In this document: in pieces, positions 1-5,538 of the stretch | How the letters are laid out: each line of letters opens with the position of its first letter | Numbering within the stretch: the stretch's first letter is position 1 | Source of the DNA: Caldithrix sp. | GTDB lineage: Bacteria > Zhuqueibacterota > Zhuqueibacteria > Oceanimicrobiales > Oceanimicrobiaceae | Reading direction: 5' to 3' | DNA: 6,279 nt | NCBI GenBank assembly: GCA_004357015.1 | Contig: SMXE01000257.1 | Location: 1-6,279 of the forward strand | Translations under genes and position numbers: made by a program | The notes under the pieces: generated by a model | Databases searched by the model: none | The model's input: only the letters and a program-made list of their open reading frames with translations | Told to the model about the DNA's origin: nothing

Positions 1-107
1 GCAGCCATGATGAAGTCGCCTTCATTCTCGCGGTCTTCGTCGTCGACTACAATGAGTATTTTGCCCTGCCGGTAATCTTTTATGGCGTCTTCAATACTAT
101 CAAACAT
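1..107 (-). CDS. ribB: 3,4-dihydroxy-2-butanone 4-phosphate synthase, N-terminal part (RibB or RibBA), cut by the window edge
   Basis: Only the first 35 codons are present; the gene continues past position 1. The translation begins [20 protein letters not shown] and goes on to [15 protein letters not shown], the signature N-terminus of DHBP synthase, whose D-E-D-R-E-N-E-G-D stretch holds the acidic metal- and substrate-binding residues. The enzyme converts ribulose 5-phosphate to 3,4-dihydroxy-2-butanone 4-phosphate plus formate, the four-carbon precursor for lumazine in riboflavin synthesis. The ATG at 107-105 is preceded by GGAAGG (118-113) at 5-nt spacing, which supports this start. It lies 22 nt downstream of ribE and is the third gene of the operon. 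Whether it is RibB alone or a RibBA fusion with GTP cyclohydrolase II cannot be seen here; RibBA is common in operons of this order. Confidence 0.93.
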   Translation of the reverse strand, partial: MFDSIEDAIKDYRQGKILIVVDDEDRENEGDFIMA

Positions 108-112
108 AGGAA

Positions 113-118
113 CCTTCC
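113..118 (-). promoter_or_regulatory. Ribosome binding site of ribB
   Basis: GGAAGG on the minus strand, 5 nt before the ATG at 107. It fixes the start of the partial ribB gene in the short gap after ribE. Confidence 0.7.
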
Positions 119-129
119 GGTAAAATGAC

Positions 130-774
130 TCAGATGTCGAACCCAAGCTGCGCCAGCCATCTTTGTGATATTTCACGTTGGCCGCCGCTCCCAATCAAAA
201 TACTCTCTACATATTTTCCGATCAAGTCAACTTCCACATTTACGCGGCTGCCAACCTGCAGCTCCCCCAGGATCGTTTTCTCCCGCGTATGCGGAATCAG
301 CGAAATGGTGATCACGTCATCTTGCAGACGGGCCACGGTTAAGCTGACACCATCGATAGCGATTGAACCCTCGCAAATAACATATTTCAGCTTTTCCTGT
401 GGCAATCGAACAGACAGCAGCGTGCCGCCGTCCTGCGCACGCACCGCCGTCACCTGCCCGACGCCATCAACGTGTCCCTGCATCAAATGCCCACCAAGGC
501 GGTCGGAAAATCTCAGCGCCCGCTCCAGGTTTACCCGGGCACCCACCGCAAGCTTGCCGAGGGTCGTCTTGCGCAGCGTCTCCTCAACAGCCTCAACCTC
601 AAACGTTTTGCCGGACACAGAAACCGCCGTCAGGCAAACGCCGTTTATGGCGATGCTGTCGTCCACAGCCAGGTCCTGCGTGGCTTCATCTGCCGATATC
701 GCAAACCGGACAGCCTTGCCCCGCCGGCTGGTGGTTTTTACAATTCCTGTTTCCTCTACGAGACCGGTAAACAT
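130..774 (-). CDS. ribE: Riboflavin synthase alpha chain (RibE)
   Basis: A complete 214-aa protein in the usual length range. Riboflavin synthase dismutates two 6,7-dimethyl-8-ribityllumazine molecules to riboflavin and a pyrimidinedione in the cytoplasm. The N-terminus [10 protein letters not shown] is the family hallmark. Two tandem lumazine-binding barrels are visible: the first about residues 1-90 with INGVCLT (43-49), the second about 97-190, opened by [10 protein letters not shown] (97-106) and containing [10 protein letters not shown] (138-147) and IPHTREKT near 160-167. The frame extends six codons upstream to a GTG at 792, which would overlap ribD by 14 bp. I chose the ATG at 774 because family members begin at MFTGLV. 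The AGGAG before it (780-776) is only 1 nt away, an unusually tight spacing, so initiation may rely on coupling to ribD termination 4 nt upstream. The stop is TGA at 132-130. Confidence 0.96.
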   Translation of the reverse strand: MFTGLVEETGIVKTTSRRGKAVRFAISADEATQDLAVDDSIAINGVCLTAVSVSGKTFEVEAVEETLRKTTLGKLAVGARVNLERALRFSDRLGGHLMQGHVDGVGQVTAVRAQDGGTLLSVRLPQEKLKYVICEGSIAIDGVSLTVARLQDDVITISLIPHTREKTILGELQVGSRVNVEVDLIGKYVESILIGSGGQREISQRWLAQLGFDI

Positions 775-778
775 GCTC

Positions 779-1873
779 CTAATTTTGCTCACGGATAACT
801 TCTGCTACGAGCAAAACATCTTCTCCCATTTTTTTGCTTCTGAGTCGCCGGAGCTTGATACTTTTTCCCAGACTCTTGATGCCAAGGTCTTGTATCGCGA
901 AGAGACCAGCGCCCAGAATTTTCGGAGCCACAAAGACGGCAAGTTCGTCCACTAACCCCTGACGCATAAAAGCGGAGAAAACAGCACTGCCCCCTTCAAC
1001 AAGCACAGACGCGACGCCCTTTGTACCTAGCTTTTCGCAAAGTGCTGCGAGGTCAACGCTGCCGTTGTCTGTCGGCAAAACCCACACCTTCGCGCCGGTT
1101 GCCTGAATTCTCTCAATCTTGTCGGTAGGCGCTGCTGCGGTGGTGGCGACCACCGTATGTTTGGTCAGATGATCCGTCAGGACTTTCGCTTCCAGAGGGA
1201 TTCTGAGCTTGCTGTCCAGCACAACCCGCCGCGGATCTTTTCCTTCTGACATGCGCACATTGAGTTGTGGATCATCGCTCAAAACAGTGCCAATACCCGC
1301 AATGATCGCGTCGTGTCCGGCGCGTAGCTTATGGGCATATTTTCTGGATTTTTCGCCGGAAATCCATTTCGATCCCTGGTCCGCTGCTGCAATTCTGCCA
1401 TCAATCGTCTGGGCAATCTTTAAAGTCACCCACGGCAAACCGGTGGTCACGTACCTGAAGAAAGCTCTATTCAGGTGCTGGCACTTTCGCTCAGCCACCT
1501 CAACCGTCACGTCGATGCCATGCTCTATTAGAAATTTTATGCCGTCGCCATTGACCTGCGGATTCGGATCCGCCGTGCCGATGACAACTCTACTGATCCC
1601 TGCTGCAACAATCCTATTCGCGCAAGGCGGCTGCTTACCCTGGTGAGAACACGGCTCGAGATTGACATAGAGTGTGGCGCCCGCAACGGATTCGGTGGTA
1701 TTCTTTATCGCCAAAGGCTCTGCGTGCTCTCCCCCGAACCTTTCATGATAGGCCTGACCTATGATCCTTCTGTTTTTCACAATAATTGCGCCTACCATCG
1801 GGTTCGGGCTAACATGGCCATAGCCACGTTTTGCGAGCTTGAGAGTTTTTTGGATGAATTCGCTGTCGATCAC
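779..1873 (-). CDS. ribD: Bifunctional diaminohydroxyphosphoribosylaminopyrimidine deaminase / 5-amino-6-(5-phosphoribosylamino)uracil reductase (RibD)
   Basis: RibD carries out two successive riboflavin steps, hydrolytic deamination of the pyrimidine and NADPH-dependent reduction of the ribosyl side chain. Numbering from the GTG at 1873 (364 aa), the deaminase domain (about 1-140) shows SPNPMVGAIIV, zinc ligand H50 with catalytic E52 (HAE), and PC-x8-C with C75 and C84. These positions coincide with the zinc ligands of E. coli RibD. The reductase domain (about 145-364) begins LPWVTLKIAQTIDGRIA with D158, then KWISG, GIGTVLSDDPQLNVR and VLVEGGSAVF. The open frame reaches a TTG at 1894 (371 aa), with a further TTG at 1876. 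GTG 1873 gives 17 residues before the end of LAKRG, as in E. coli, so I prefer it, but no candidate has a clear Shine-Dalgarno and the start is uncertain by up to 7 codons. It is the first gene of the operon; stop TAG at 781-779. Confidence 0.95.
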   Translation of the reverse strand: MIDSEFIQKTLKLAKRGYGHVSPNPMVGAIIVKNRRIIGQAYHERFGGEHAEPLAIKNTTESVAGATLYVNLEPCSHQGKQPPCANRIVAAGISRVVIGTADPNPQVNGDGIKFLIEHGIDVTVEVAERKCQHLNRAFFRYVTTGLPWVTLKIAQTIDGRIAAADQGSKWISGEKSRKYAHKLRAGHDAIIAGIGTVLSDDPQLNVRMSEGKDPRRVVLDSKLRIPLEAKVLTDHLTKHTVVATTAAAPTDKIERIQATGAKVWVLPTDNGSVDLAALCEKLGTKGVASVLVEGGSAVFSAFMRQGLVDELAVFVAPKILGAGLFAIQDLGIKSLGKSIKLRRLRSKKMGEDVLLVAEVIREQN

Positions 1874-1924
1874 CAAGCCAAGTTTTCTATTCAAAAAATA
1901 GTGTCTTAAATCTTATTTTATCTA

Positions 1925-1947
1925 CACTTAATCCCTCAAATTAAGTG
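1925..1947 (-). repeat. Perfect 8-bp inverted repeat at the ribD transcription start
   Basis: CACTTAAT at 1925-1932 and ATTAAGTG at 1940-1947 are exact reverse complements separated by 7 nt. The repeat begins about where the ribD transcript should begin (the -10 ends at 1953) and covers roughly +1 to +23. In RNA it would form an 8-bp 5'-terminal hairpin with loop UUGAGGG. It could be a repressor operator or an mRNA-stabilising hairpin; the sequence does not decide. It is not followed by a U-tract, so it is not an intrinsic terminator. Confidence 0.55.
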
Positions 1948-1952
1948 AAATC

Positions 1953-1981
1953 AATATAGCCATATTTTGACTTCATGTCAA
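1953..1981 (-). promoter_or_regulatory. Sigma70-type promoter of the ribD-ribE-ribB operon
   Basis: On the minus strand, TTGACA (1981-1976) is a perfect -35 box, followed by a 17-nt spacer and TATATT (1958-1953), a 5/6 match to the -10 box. The predicted start point is near 1946-1947, giving a leader of about 70 nt to the GTG at 1873. It is the best promoter in the window and sits in the right place and direction for the riboflavin operon. Confidence 0.75.
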
Positions 1982-2033
1982 GGTTTTTCAGCCTCGATTT
2001 ACGTGTTCTGCAAATGGAGCACTTGTGAGGAAC

Positions 2034-2049
2034 ACACCAGCTATAGTAT
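2034..2049 (+). promoter_or_regulatory. NrdR box 1 (candidate) upstream of nrdJ
   Basis: ACACCAGCTATAGTAT matches 12 of 16 positions of the published NrdR consensus acaCwAtATaTwGtgt. NrdR is the ATP-cone/zinc-ribbon repressor of ribonucleotide reductase genes. The site lies 16 bp before box 2, start to start 32 bp, the paired spacing of about three helical turns typical of NrdR sites. The match alone is moderate; the pairing and location raise its credibility. Confidence 0.55.
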
Positions 2050-2065
2050 GTCTATATACAAAAAA

Positions 2066-2081
2066 ACACTACATTTTGTAC
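2066..2081 (+). promoter_or_regulatory. NrdR box 2 (candidate) upstream of nrdJ
   Basis: ACACTACATTTTGTAC also matches 12 of 16 positions of the NrdR consensus (8 of 10 in the core). It ends 7 bp before the predicted -35 box of nrdJ, where a bound repressor could interfere with RNA polymerase. Confidence 0.58.
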
Positions 2082-2088
2082 TTTTCTC

Positions 2089-2118
2089 TTGACTTCTGGT
2101 CGATCAACTTCGTATATT
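2089..2118 (+). promoter_or_regulatory. Sigma70-type promoter of nrdJ
   Basis: TTGACT (2089-2094, 5/6 match) is followed after 18 nt by TATATT (2113-2118, 5/6 match). The predicted start is near 2125, so the leader to the ATG at 2232 is about 105 nt. Its position just downstream of the two NrdR-like boxes supports it as the regulated nrdJ promoter. Confidence 0.65.
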
Positions 2119-2221
2119 TAGTCCGGTTCGAACGAAATGACGAGGGTTCAATCTATTCCGTACACGGGCTCAATCCCTTAAACACTGTCCACGAAACGCT
2201 AAACTATCACTTAAAGCAATT

Positions 2222-2225
2222 GGAG
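2222..2225 (+). promoter_or_regulatory. Ribosome binding site of nrdJ
   Basis: GGAG, 6 nt before the ATG at 2232. It is the signal that decides the nrdJ start against the open frame reaching back to 2025. Confidence 0.7.
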
Positions 2226-2231
2226 CAATTC

Positions 2232-4688
2232 ATGGAAAGAGACGCGATACACGCCGAGATGGCAAACGGCAAGAACGCAGAGTCTGACAGCACTCGCTCT
2301 GCCACTGCCAAAACCCGCAATGGCAGGAATGGCAGGGACGACCTCGCTGCTAAACTCAAAAGAGAATTTCAAGGGACTTTTGCCGATTCGGACATAGACA
2401 AAGCTGCTCACTCAAACCAATACTACCCGGACAACGCGCTGGCCAGGGACGTCCTGAAATCAAAATACCTGGCGCCGCACGAGAGCGGCCCTTTGCAACT
2501 CTGGCATCGCATCGCGACAGCGATGGCTTCGGTAGAGCAAGATAAGGAACATTGGTATCGGGAATTTTTTAAGATACTGTTTGGTTTCAAATTTCTTCCC
2601 GGCGGTCGCGTCATGCACGGTGCCGGACGGGAAGACGCCCGGCGACGGCCGACGTTGTCCAATTGTTACGTCATTCCAATCGAAGAGGACAGCCTCGATG
2701 GTATTTACCAGTGCCTTGTTAAAAGCGCGATGGTGTATCGCACCGGTGGTGGAGTCGGCACCGACCTGTCCATCCTGCGGCCGGCTGGCGCATCGGTGAA
2801 TGCCACTGTCGATAAGTCCCCCGGCGCAACAGCATTCATGAACTTGCTAAGCGAAAGCACCAACACGGTTTCACAGGCTGGCCGGCGGGGAGCGCTTATG
2901 CTCACGTTGCGCGTCGACCATCCCGACATCGAGAAATTCATCACAATAAAGAATGACAAAGACCGCCGCAAAGTGGAATATGCCAATATCAGCGTGCTTA
3001 TCACGCACGAGTTTATGGACGCCCTGTTGAATGACCGCGAGTTCGAGCTTAGATGGCCGTGTTTGCCTGCTCAGCAAAAAGACTTAAAGCCGAAGGTGTA
3101 CAAAACGGTAAGGGCCAAGGAACTCTGGAATAAGATCACCGAAAACGCCCACGCCTCGGCTGAACCGGGCATCATTTTCTGGGACACCATGCGGGAATAC
3201 CACAACGTGGAATACGCGAACCCCCTCTCGAGCACCAACCCTTGCGGCGAGCAGCCGCTTGCCGCGTTCACGGCGTGCAATCTCGGCAACCTGCACCTTG
3301 CAAAATTTGTGCATGATGAGGGCGCCTTTGATTACGACGACTTACGCGCCACAACACGGGTTGCGACCCGCTTCATGGACAACGTCATCGATTACAACAT
3401 GGGAAACCACGCATTTGACAAAATTCGAAACGCGGTGGCCTCAGACCGGCGTGTTGGTGTTGGCATCACGGGTCTGTCTGATGCCCTCGTGAAGCTCAAG
3501 GTGAAATATGATTCAGAGCAGGCGATTAAGATCACCGAGAAAATCATGAAAACCATCCGTGACGCCTGTTACGAAACGTCGATAGAGTTGGCAAAAGAAA
3601 AGGGCGCGTTCCCACTGTTCGACTGGCAGGGCTACCGCAAGAGCAAATTTGTGCAGGCCCTGCCGAAGCGAATTCAGGATCAAATCAAACAGAACGGTAT
3701 TCGCAACGCCACGGTGCTGACCGTCCCGCCCGTTGGCACTGGTTCAATTGTCGCTGAAACCAGCTCGGGCATCGAACCTATCTTTTGCACCAGTTACACG
3801 CGCCGTGTCAAGAATCACGACGGCGAGACATTTCGCGATTACAAAGTTTACCACCCGCTCATCAAAGCCATGTTTGGCAGTGACAAAGATCTGCCGCACT
3901 ACGTGGTAACAGCGCACGACATCGACGCCTACTTCCGCGTCAAGATGCAGGGCGTAATCCAAAAATACATCGACACAAGCCTGTCATCGACAGTCAATTT
4001 GCCCGAAGACGTCTCGCGTGAAACAGTGGCGGACATCTACATCAAAGCCTACAACATTGGTTTGAAAGGCATCACTGTTTACAGAGATGGCAGCCGGGAG
4101 GGCATCCTGCAAACGAACAAGACAGGCCAGGCATCGGTGGATCAGCATGGCTATCATCCGCGGACACGGCCAAAAATCACCCGCGGCATCACGGAACGTA
4201 TTCATACAGGAGAGGGCAGTCTCTATGTGACCATCAACGAAGATGCGGACGGTATCTGTGAAGTGTTTTCGACGATCGGCAAAGCCGGCGGCAACGCGCC
4301 CGCACAAACCGAGGCCATCAGCAGGCTTATCTCTCTGGCATTGCGCTCGCAAATTGATCCGCGTGAAATCATCGCGCAACTTAAGGGCATATCGGGGCCC
4401 GTACCGGTATGGGAACATGGCGAACTCATTCTCTCGACGCCGGATGCCATCGGCAAAGCCCTCGAACGCTATCTCGCGCGCAAAGACGGCCGGTCCGACA
4501 ATGAGCCGCACGCACTAGCCGCAATCGAACAGAAAAGCGTAGCCGTTCAAAATGACGCAGCTCAAAAAACGGTGACAAATGCTCACCACTCAGTGCGTGA
4601 GTTGACGAGTTGCCCTGAATGCGGTGCGACTGTTGCGCATGAATCTGGCTGCTTGATGTGCTACAATTGCGGTTGGTCCAGATGTTGA
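2232..4688 (+). CDS. nrdJ: Adenosylcobalamin-dependent (class II) ribonucleoside-diphosphate reductase NrdJ
   Basis: A complete 818-aa enzyme reducing ribonucleotides to deoxyribonucleotides in the cytoplasm, using AdoCbl homolysis to make a thiyl radical, so it needs neither oxygen nor a radical-generating subunit. The NPCGEQ motif gives N336, radical Cys C338 and E340. C349 (TACNLGN) lies 11 residues later, the same spacing as C322/C333 of Thermotoga NrdJ, and C145 (SNCYV) is its redox partner. Also seen are YRTGGGVGTDLS (169-180), the VPPVGTGS substrate-phosphate loop near 498-505, and SSGIEP near 511-516. A TSCPD domain covers about 650-750, then a low-complexity linker and a Cys ribbon with C794, C797, C807, C810, C813 and C818; the last pair (C-x4-C) should receive electrons from thioredoxin. 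There is no N-terminal ATP-cone; residues 1-40 are low complexity. The ATG is chosen for its GGAG; the frame stays open 69 codons upstream but those overlap the promoter. It is monocistronic. Confidence 0.97.
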   Translation: MERDAIHAEMANGKNAESDSTRSATAKTRNGRNGRDDLAAKLKREFQGTFADSDIDKAAHSNQYYPDNALARDVLKSKYLAPHESGPLQLWHRIATAMASVEQDKEHWYREFFKILFGFKFLPGGRVMHGAGREDARRRPTLSNCYVIPIEEDSLDGIYQCLVKSAMVYRTGGGVGTDLSILRPAGASVNATVDKSPGATAFMNLLSESTNTVSQAGRRGALMLTLRVDHPDIEKFITIKNDKDRRKVEYANISVLITHEFMDALLNDREFELRWPCLPAQQKDLKPKVYKTVRAKELWNKITENAHASAEPGIIFWDTMREYHNVEYANPLSSTNPCGEQPLAAFTACNLGNLHLAKFVHDEGAFDYDDLRATTRVATRFMDNVIDYNMGNHAFDKIRNAVASDRRVGVGITGLSDALVKLKVKYDSEQAIKITEKIMKTIRDACYETSIELAKEKGAFPLFDWQGYRKSKFVQALPKRIQDQIKQNGIRNATVLTVPPVGTGSIVAETSSGIEPIFCTSYTRRVKNHDGETFRDYKVYHPLIKAMFGSDKDLPHYVVTAHDIDAYFRVKMQGVIQKYIDTSLSSTVNLPEDVSRETVADIYIKAYNIGLKGITVYRDGSREGILQTNKTGQASVDQHGYHPRTRPKITRGITERIHTGEGSLYVTINEDADGICEVFSTIGKAGGNAPAQTEAISRLISLALRSQIDPREIIAQLKGISGPVPVWEHGELILSTPDAIGKALERYLARKDGRSDNEPHALAAIEQKSVAVQNDAAQKTVTNAHHSVRELTSCPECGATVAHESGCLMCYNCGWSRC

Positions 4689-4746
4689 AAACCGGAGGGG
4701 CCTGAAGAAGGAAAAGGACTCGCTCAAACACGGTGAGTGCCAGGTG

Positions 4747-4780
4747 AAAAGGGGTGTCCCGCAGGGCACCCTTTTCTTTT
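4747..4780 (+). terminator. Rho-independent terminator of nrdJ, possibly bidirectional
   Basis: A strong G+C-rich stem: AAAAGGGGTGTCCC (4747-4760) pairs with GGGCACCCTTTT (4764-4775) around a GCA loop, with two single-base bulges (an extra G and an extra T on the left arm). The right arm runs into TTTTCTTTT (4772-4780). It begins 58 nt after the nrdJ stop. On the minus strand the same hairpin ends in only four Ts, so it may also stop, less efficiently, transcripts converging from the carrier gene side. Confidence 0.85.
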
Positions 4781-4838
4781 CGTTCGCGAATGACATTTCA
4801 ACTTCTGATGCCGAGCGCAAATCAGACTGCACCATTTC

Positions 4839-4989
4839 GAGAATTGCAGCCGTATGATCGGGAATTGCAGGATTGTTGTAAATGATGATTGGTAGGTGTT
4901 CCTGGTCGCGTGTGGCAGGAACCAGTTGCAATCAACTCTTGGAAGAAAAGAACGGTGGCTTCGGGCTCCACTTCACCGAGAACGCCATT
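4839..4989 (-). pseudogene. Degraded N-terminal fragment of an aspartate/glutamate racemase gene (RacX/YgeA-like)
   Basis: In one minus frame (4986-4927) the translation is GVLGEVEPEATVLFFQELIA, like the family start IGILGGMGPEAT...; after a +1 shift at about 4926 it continues (4925-4839) LVPATRDQEHLPIII and then YNNPAIPDHTAAIL, the family block (T)PA-x-RDQ-x-H-(I/L)-PI(I/L)I-x-NNP-x-IPDRTAAIL. Joined, about 49 residues of a protein normally near 230 aa remain. Decay signs are a TAA (4992-4990) instead of a start codon, the changed GGMGP loop (GEVEP), H for the conserved R in IPDRT, the frameshift, and loss of everything after TAAIL, including both catalytic cysteines. It begins 13 nt after the biotin-carrier stop, so the intact gene was probably the last of that gene set. 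The region after 4839 is not recognisable. Assigned from memory of the family, without a search. Confidence 0.8.
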
Positions 4990-5002
4990 TTATTTGATCC
5001 CA

Positions 5003-5512
5003 TCAGCCTTGCTCAACAACTAAAAGCACGGCGCCTTTATCGACGGAATCACCTTTAGCCTTCAAAATTTGGATAACTGTGCCCCGTGTACCGGAGCGAA
5101 TCTCATTCTCCATTTTCATCGCTTCAATGATCACAAGGCTATCCCCTTTGTTGACCTGTTGACCGTCCTGTACCATGATTTTCGCCACAAGACCGGGCAT
5201 TGGTGCTTTGACTTGCACCAGCCCCCCCTGCTCGTCTTCGGTCTTGATGAGCGCCTGCAATAGCCGTTTTTTTTCGTCTTGCACAGCCACACGGTACCGC
5301 CGTCCATTGATCGAAACGAAGTAAGAACCCTCTTCCTTTCTGACAAAAACCTGAAAAGAATTGTTGTCTATGATGAGAGAGCAGATCCCGTCGAGGCCAA
5401 TGGGCCTCAGGCGAGCTTCTCGCGGAATGCGGTCCAGCACTATTTTGCTTTCCTCGTCTCCCGTAATGAGGATTTCGTGTTCTTCATCAAGAATGCTGGC
5501 AAAATACTTCAT
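5003..5512 (-). CDS. Biotin carboxyl carrier-like protein (biotin/lipoyl attachment domain)
   Basis: A complete 169-aa protein. The C-terminal part (about 98-168) is a biotinyl domain: VKAPMPGLVAKI (101-112), then IIEAMKMENEI with biotinylation lysine K133 in the diagnostic A-M-K-M context, and GDSVDKGAVLLVVE at the end. The biotinyl-lysine would shuttle carboxyl groups between a biotin carboxylase and a carboxyltransferase, as in acetyl-, propionyl- or pyruvate/oxaloacetate-type enzymes. AMKM argues for biotin rather than lipoate. The N-terminal 90 residues form a separate beta-rich region (...FVSINGRRYRVAV...) resembling the linker domain before the carrier in acyl-CoA carboxylase alpha chains. 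It differs from classical AccB in having no Pro/Ala-rich linker. The partner subunits are not in the window. The ATG at 5512 has only a weak GAG 6 nt upstream. The gene follows the Nudix gene by 26 nt and precedes the racemase relic. Confidence 0.88.
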   Translation of the reverse strand: MKYFASILDEEHEILITGDEESKIVLDRIPREARLRPIGLDGICSLIIDNNSFQVFVRKEEGSYFVSINGRRYRVAVQDEKKRLLQALIKTEDEQGGLVQVKAPMPGLVAKIMVQDGQQVNKGDSLVIIEAMKMENEIRSGTRGTVIQILKAKGDSVDKGAVLLVVEQG

Positions 5513-5538
5513 TAAATTCTCATCGCCGCAGCAGGGCT

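Larger units (their letters stand above)
1874..2231. other. AT-rich divergent intergenic control region between ribD and nrdJ
   Basis: These 358 bases hold no gene that I can support. They contain, from left to right, the ribD leader with an inverted repeat, the ribD promoter on the minus strand, two NrdR-box-like 16-mers, the nrdJ promoter, and an nrdJ leader of about 105 nt. The plus frame of nrdJ stays open back to a GTG at 2025, but that stretch contains both box 1 and the nrdJ promoter, so it is read as non-coding. I see no FMN (RFN) or cobalamin riboswitch core; both predicted leaders are too short for one. Confidence 0.7.

Noticed and set aside
125..955. Long plus-strand open frame of 276 codons
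   Set aside because: It is antisense to ribE and the end of ribD, both unmistakable by motif; its translation is Ser/Pro/Thr/Arg-rich as expected of a shadow frame.
2126..2133. 8-bp palindrome GTTCGAAC near the nrdJ start point
   Set aside because: Short and self-complementary without spacer or extended arms; expected by chance at this scale.
2137..2181. 14-codon leader peptide in the nrdJ 5' region
   Set aside because: No ribosome binding site, no telling residue run, and no attenuator hairpin follows it.
2125..2231. Cobalamin riboswitch before the B12-dependent reductase
   Set aside because: The leader is only about 105 nt and contains no B12-box-like sequence that I can recognise.
3984..4511. 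175-codon minus-strand frame inside nrdJ
   Set aside because: Antisense to conserved reductase and TSCPD sequence; a shadow frame.
4689..4746. Possible small RNA between the nrdJ stop and its terminator
   Set aside because: A weak 6-bp stem (ACTCGC with GTGAGT) is present, but there is no promoter and no known RNA family signature; it is simply the nrdJ 3' untranslated region.
4590..4931. 113-codon minus-strand frame taken as an intact gene
   Set aside because: Only codons for about residues 3-31 resemble a protein family (racemase). The rest runs through the nrdJ terminator and antisense to its last codons, so it is a relic plus chance open frame.
4931..5002. 23-codon frame starting at an ATG that overlaps the carrier stop (TGATG)
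   Set aside because: The overlap looks like translational coupling, but the peptide has no recognisable features and the racemase similarity lies in another frame of the same DNA.
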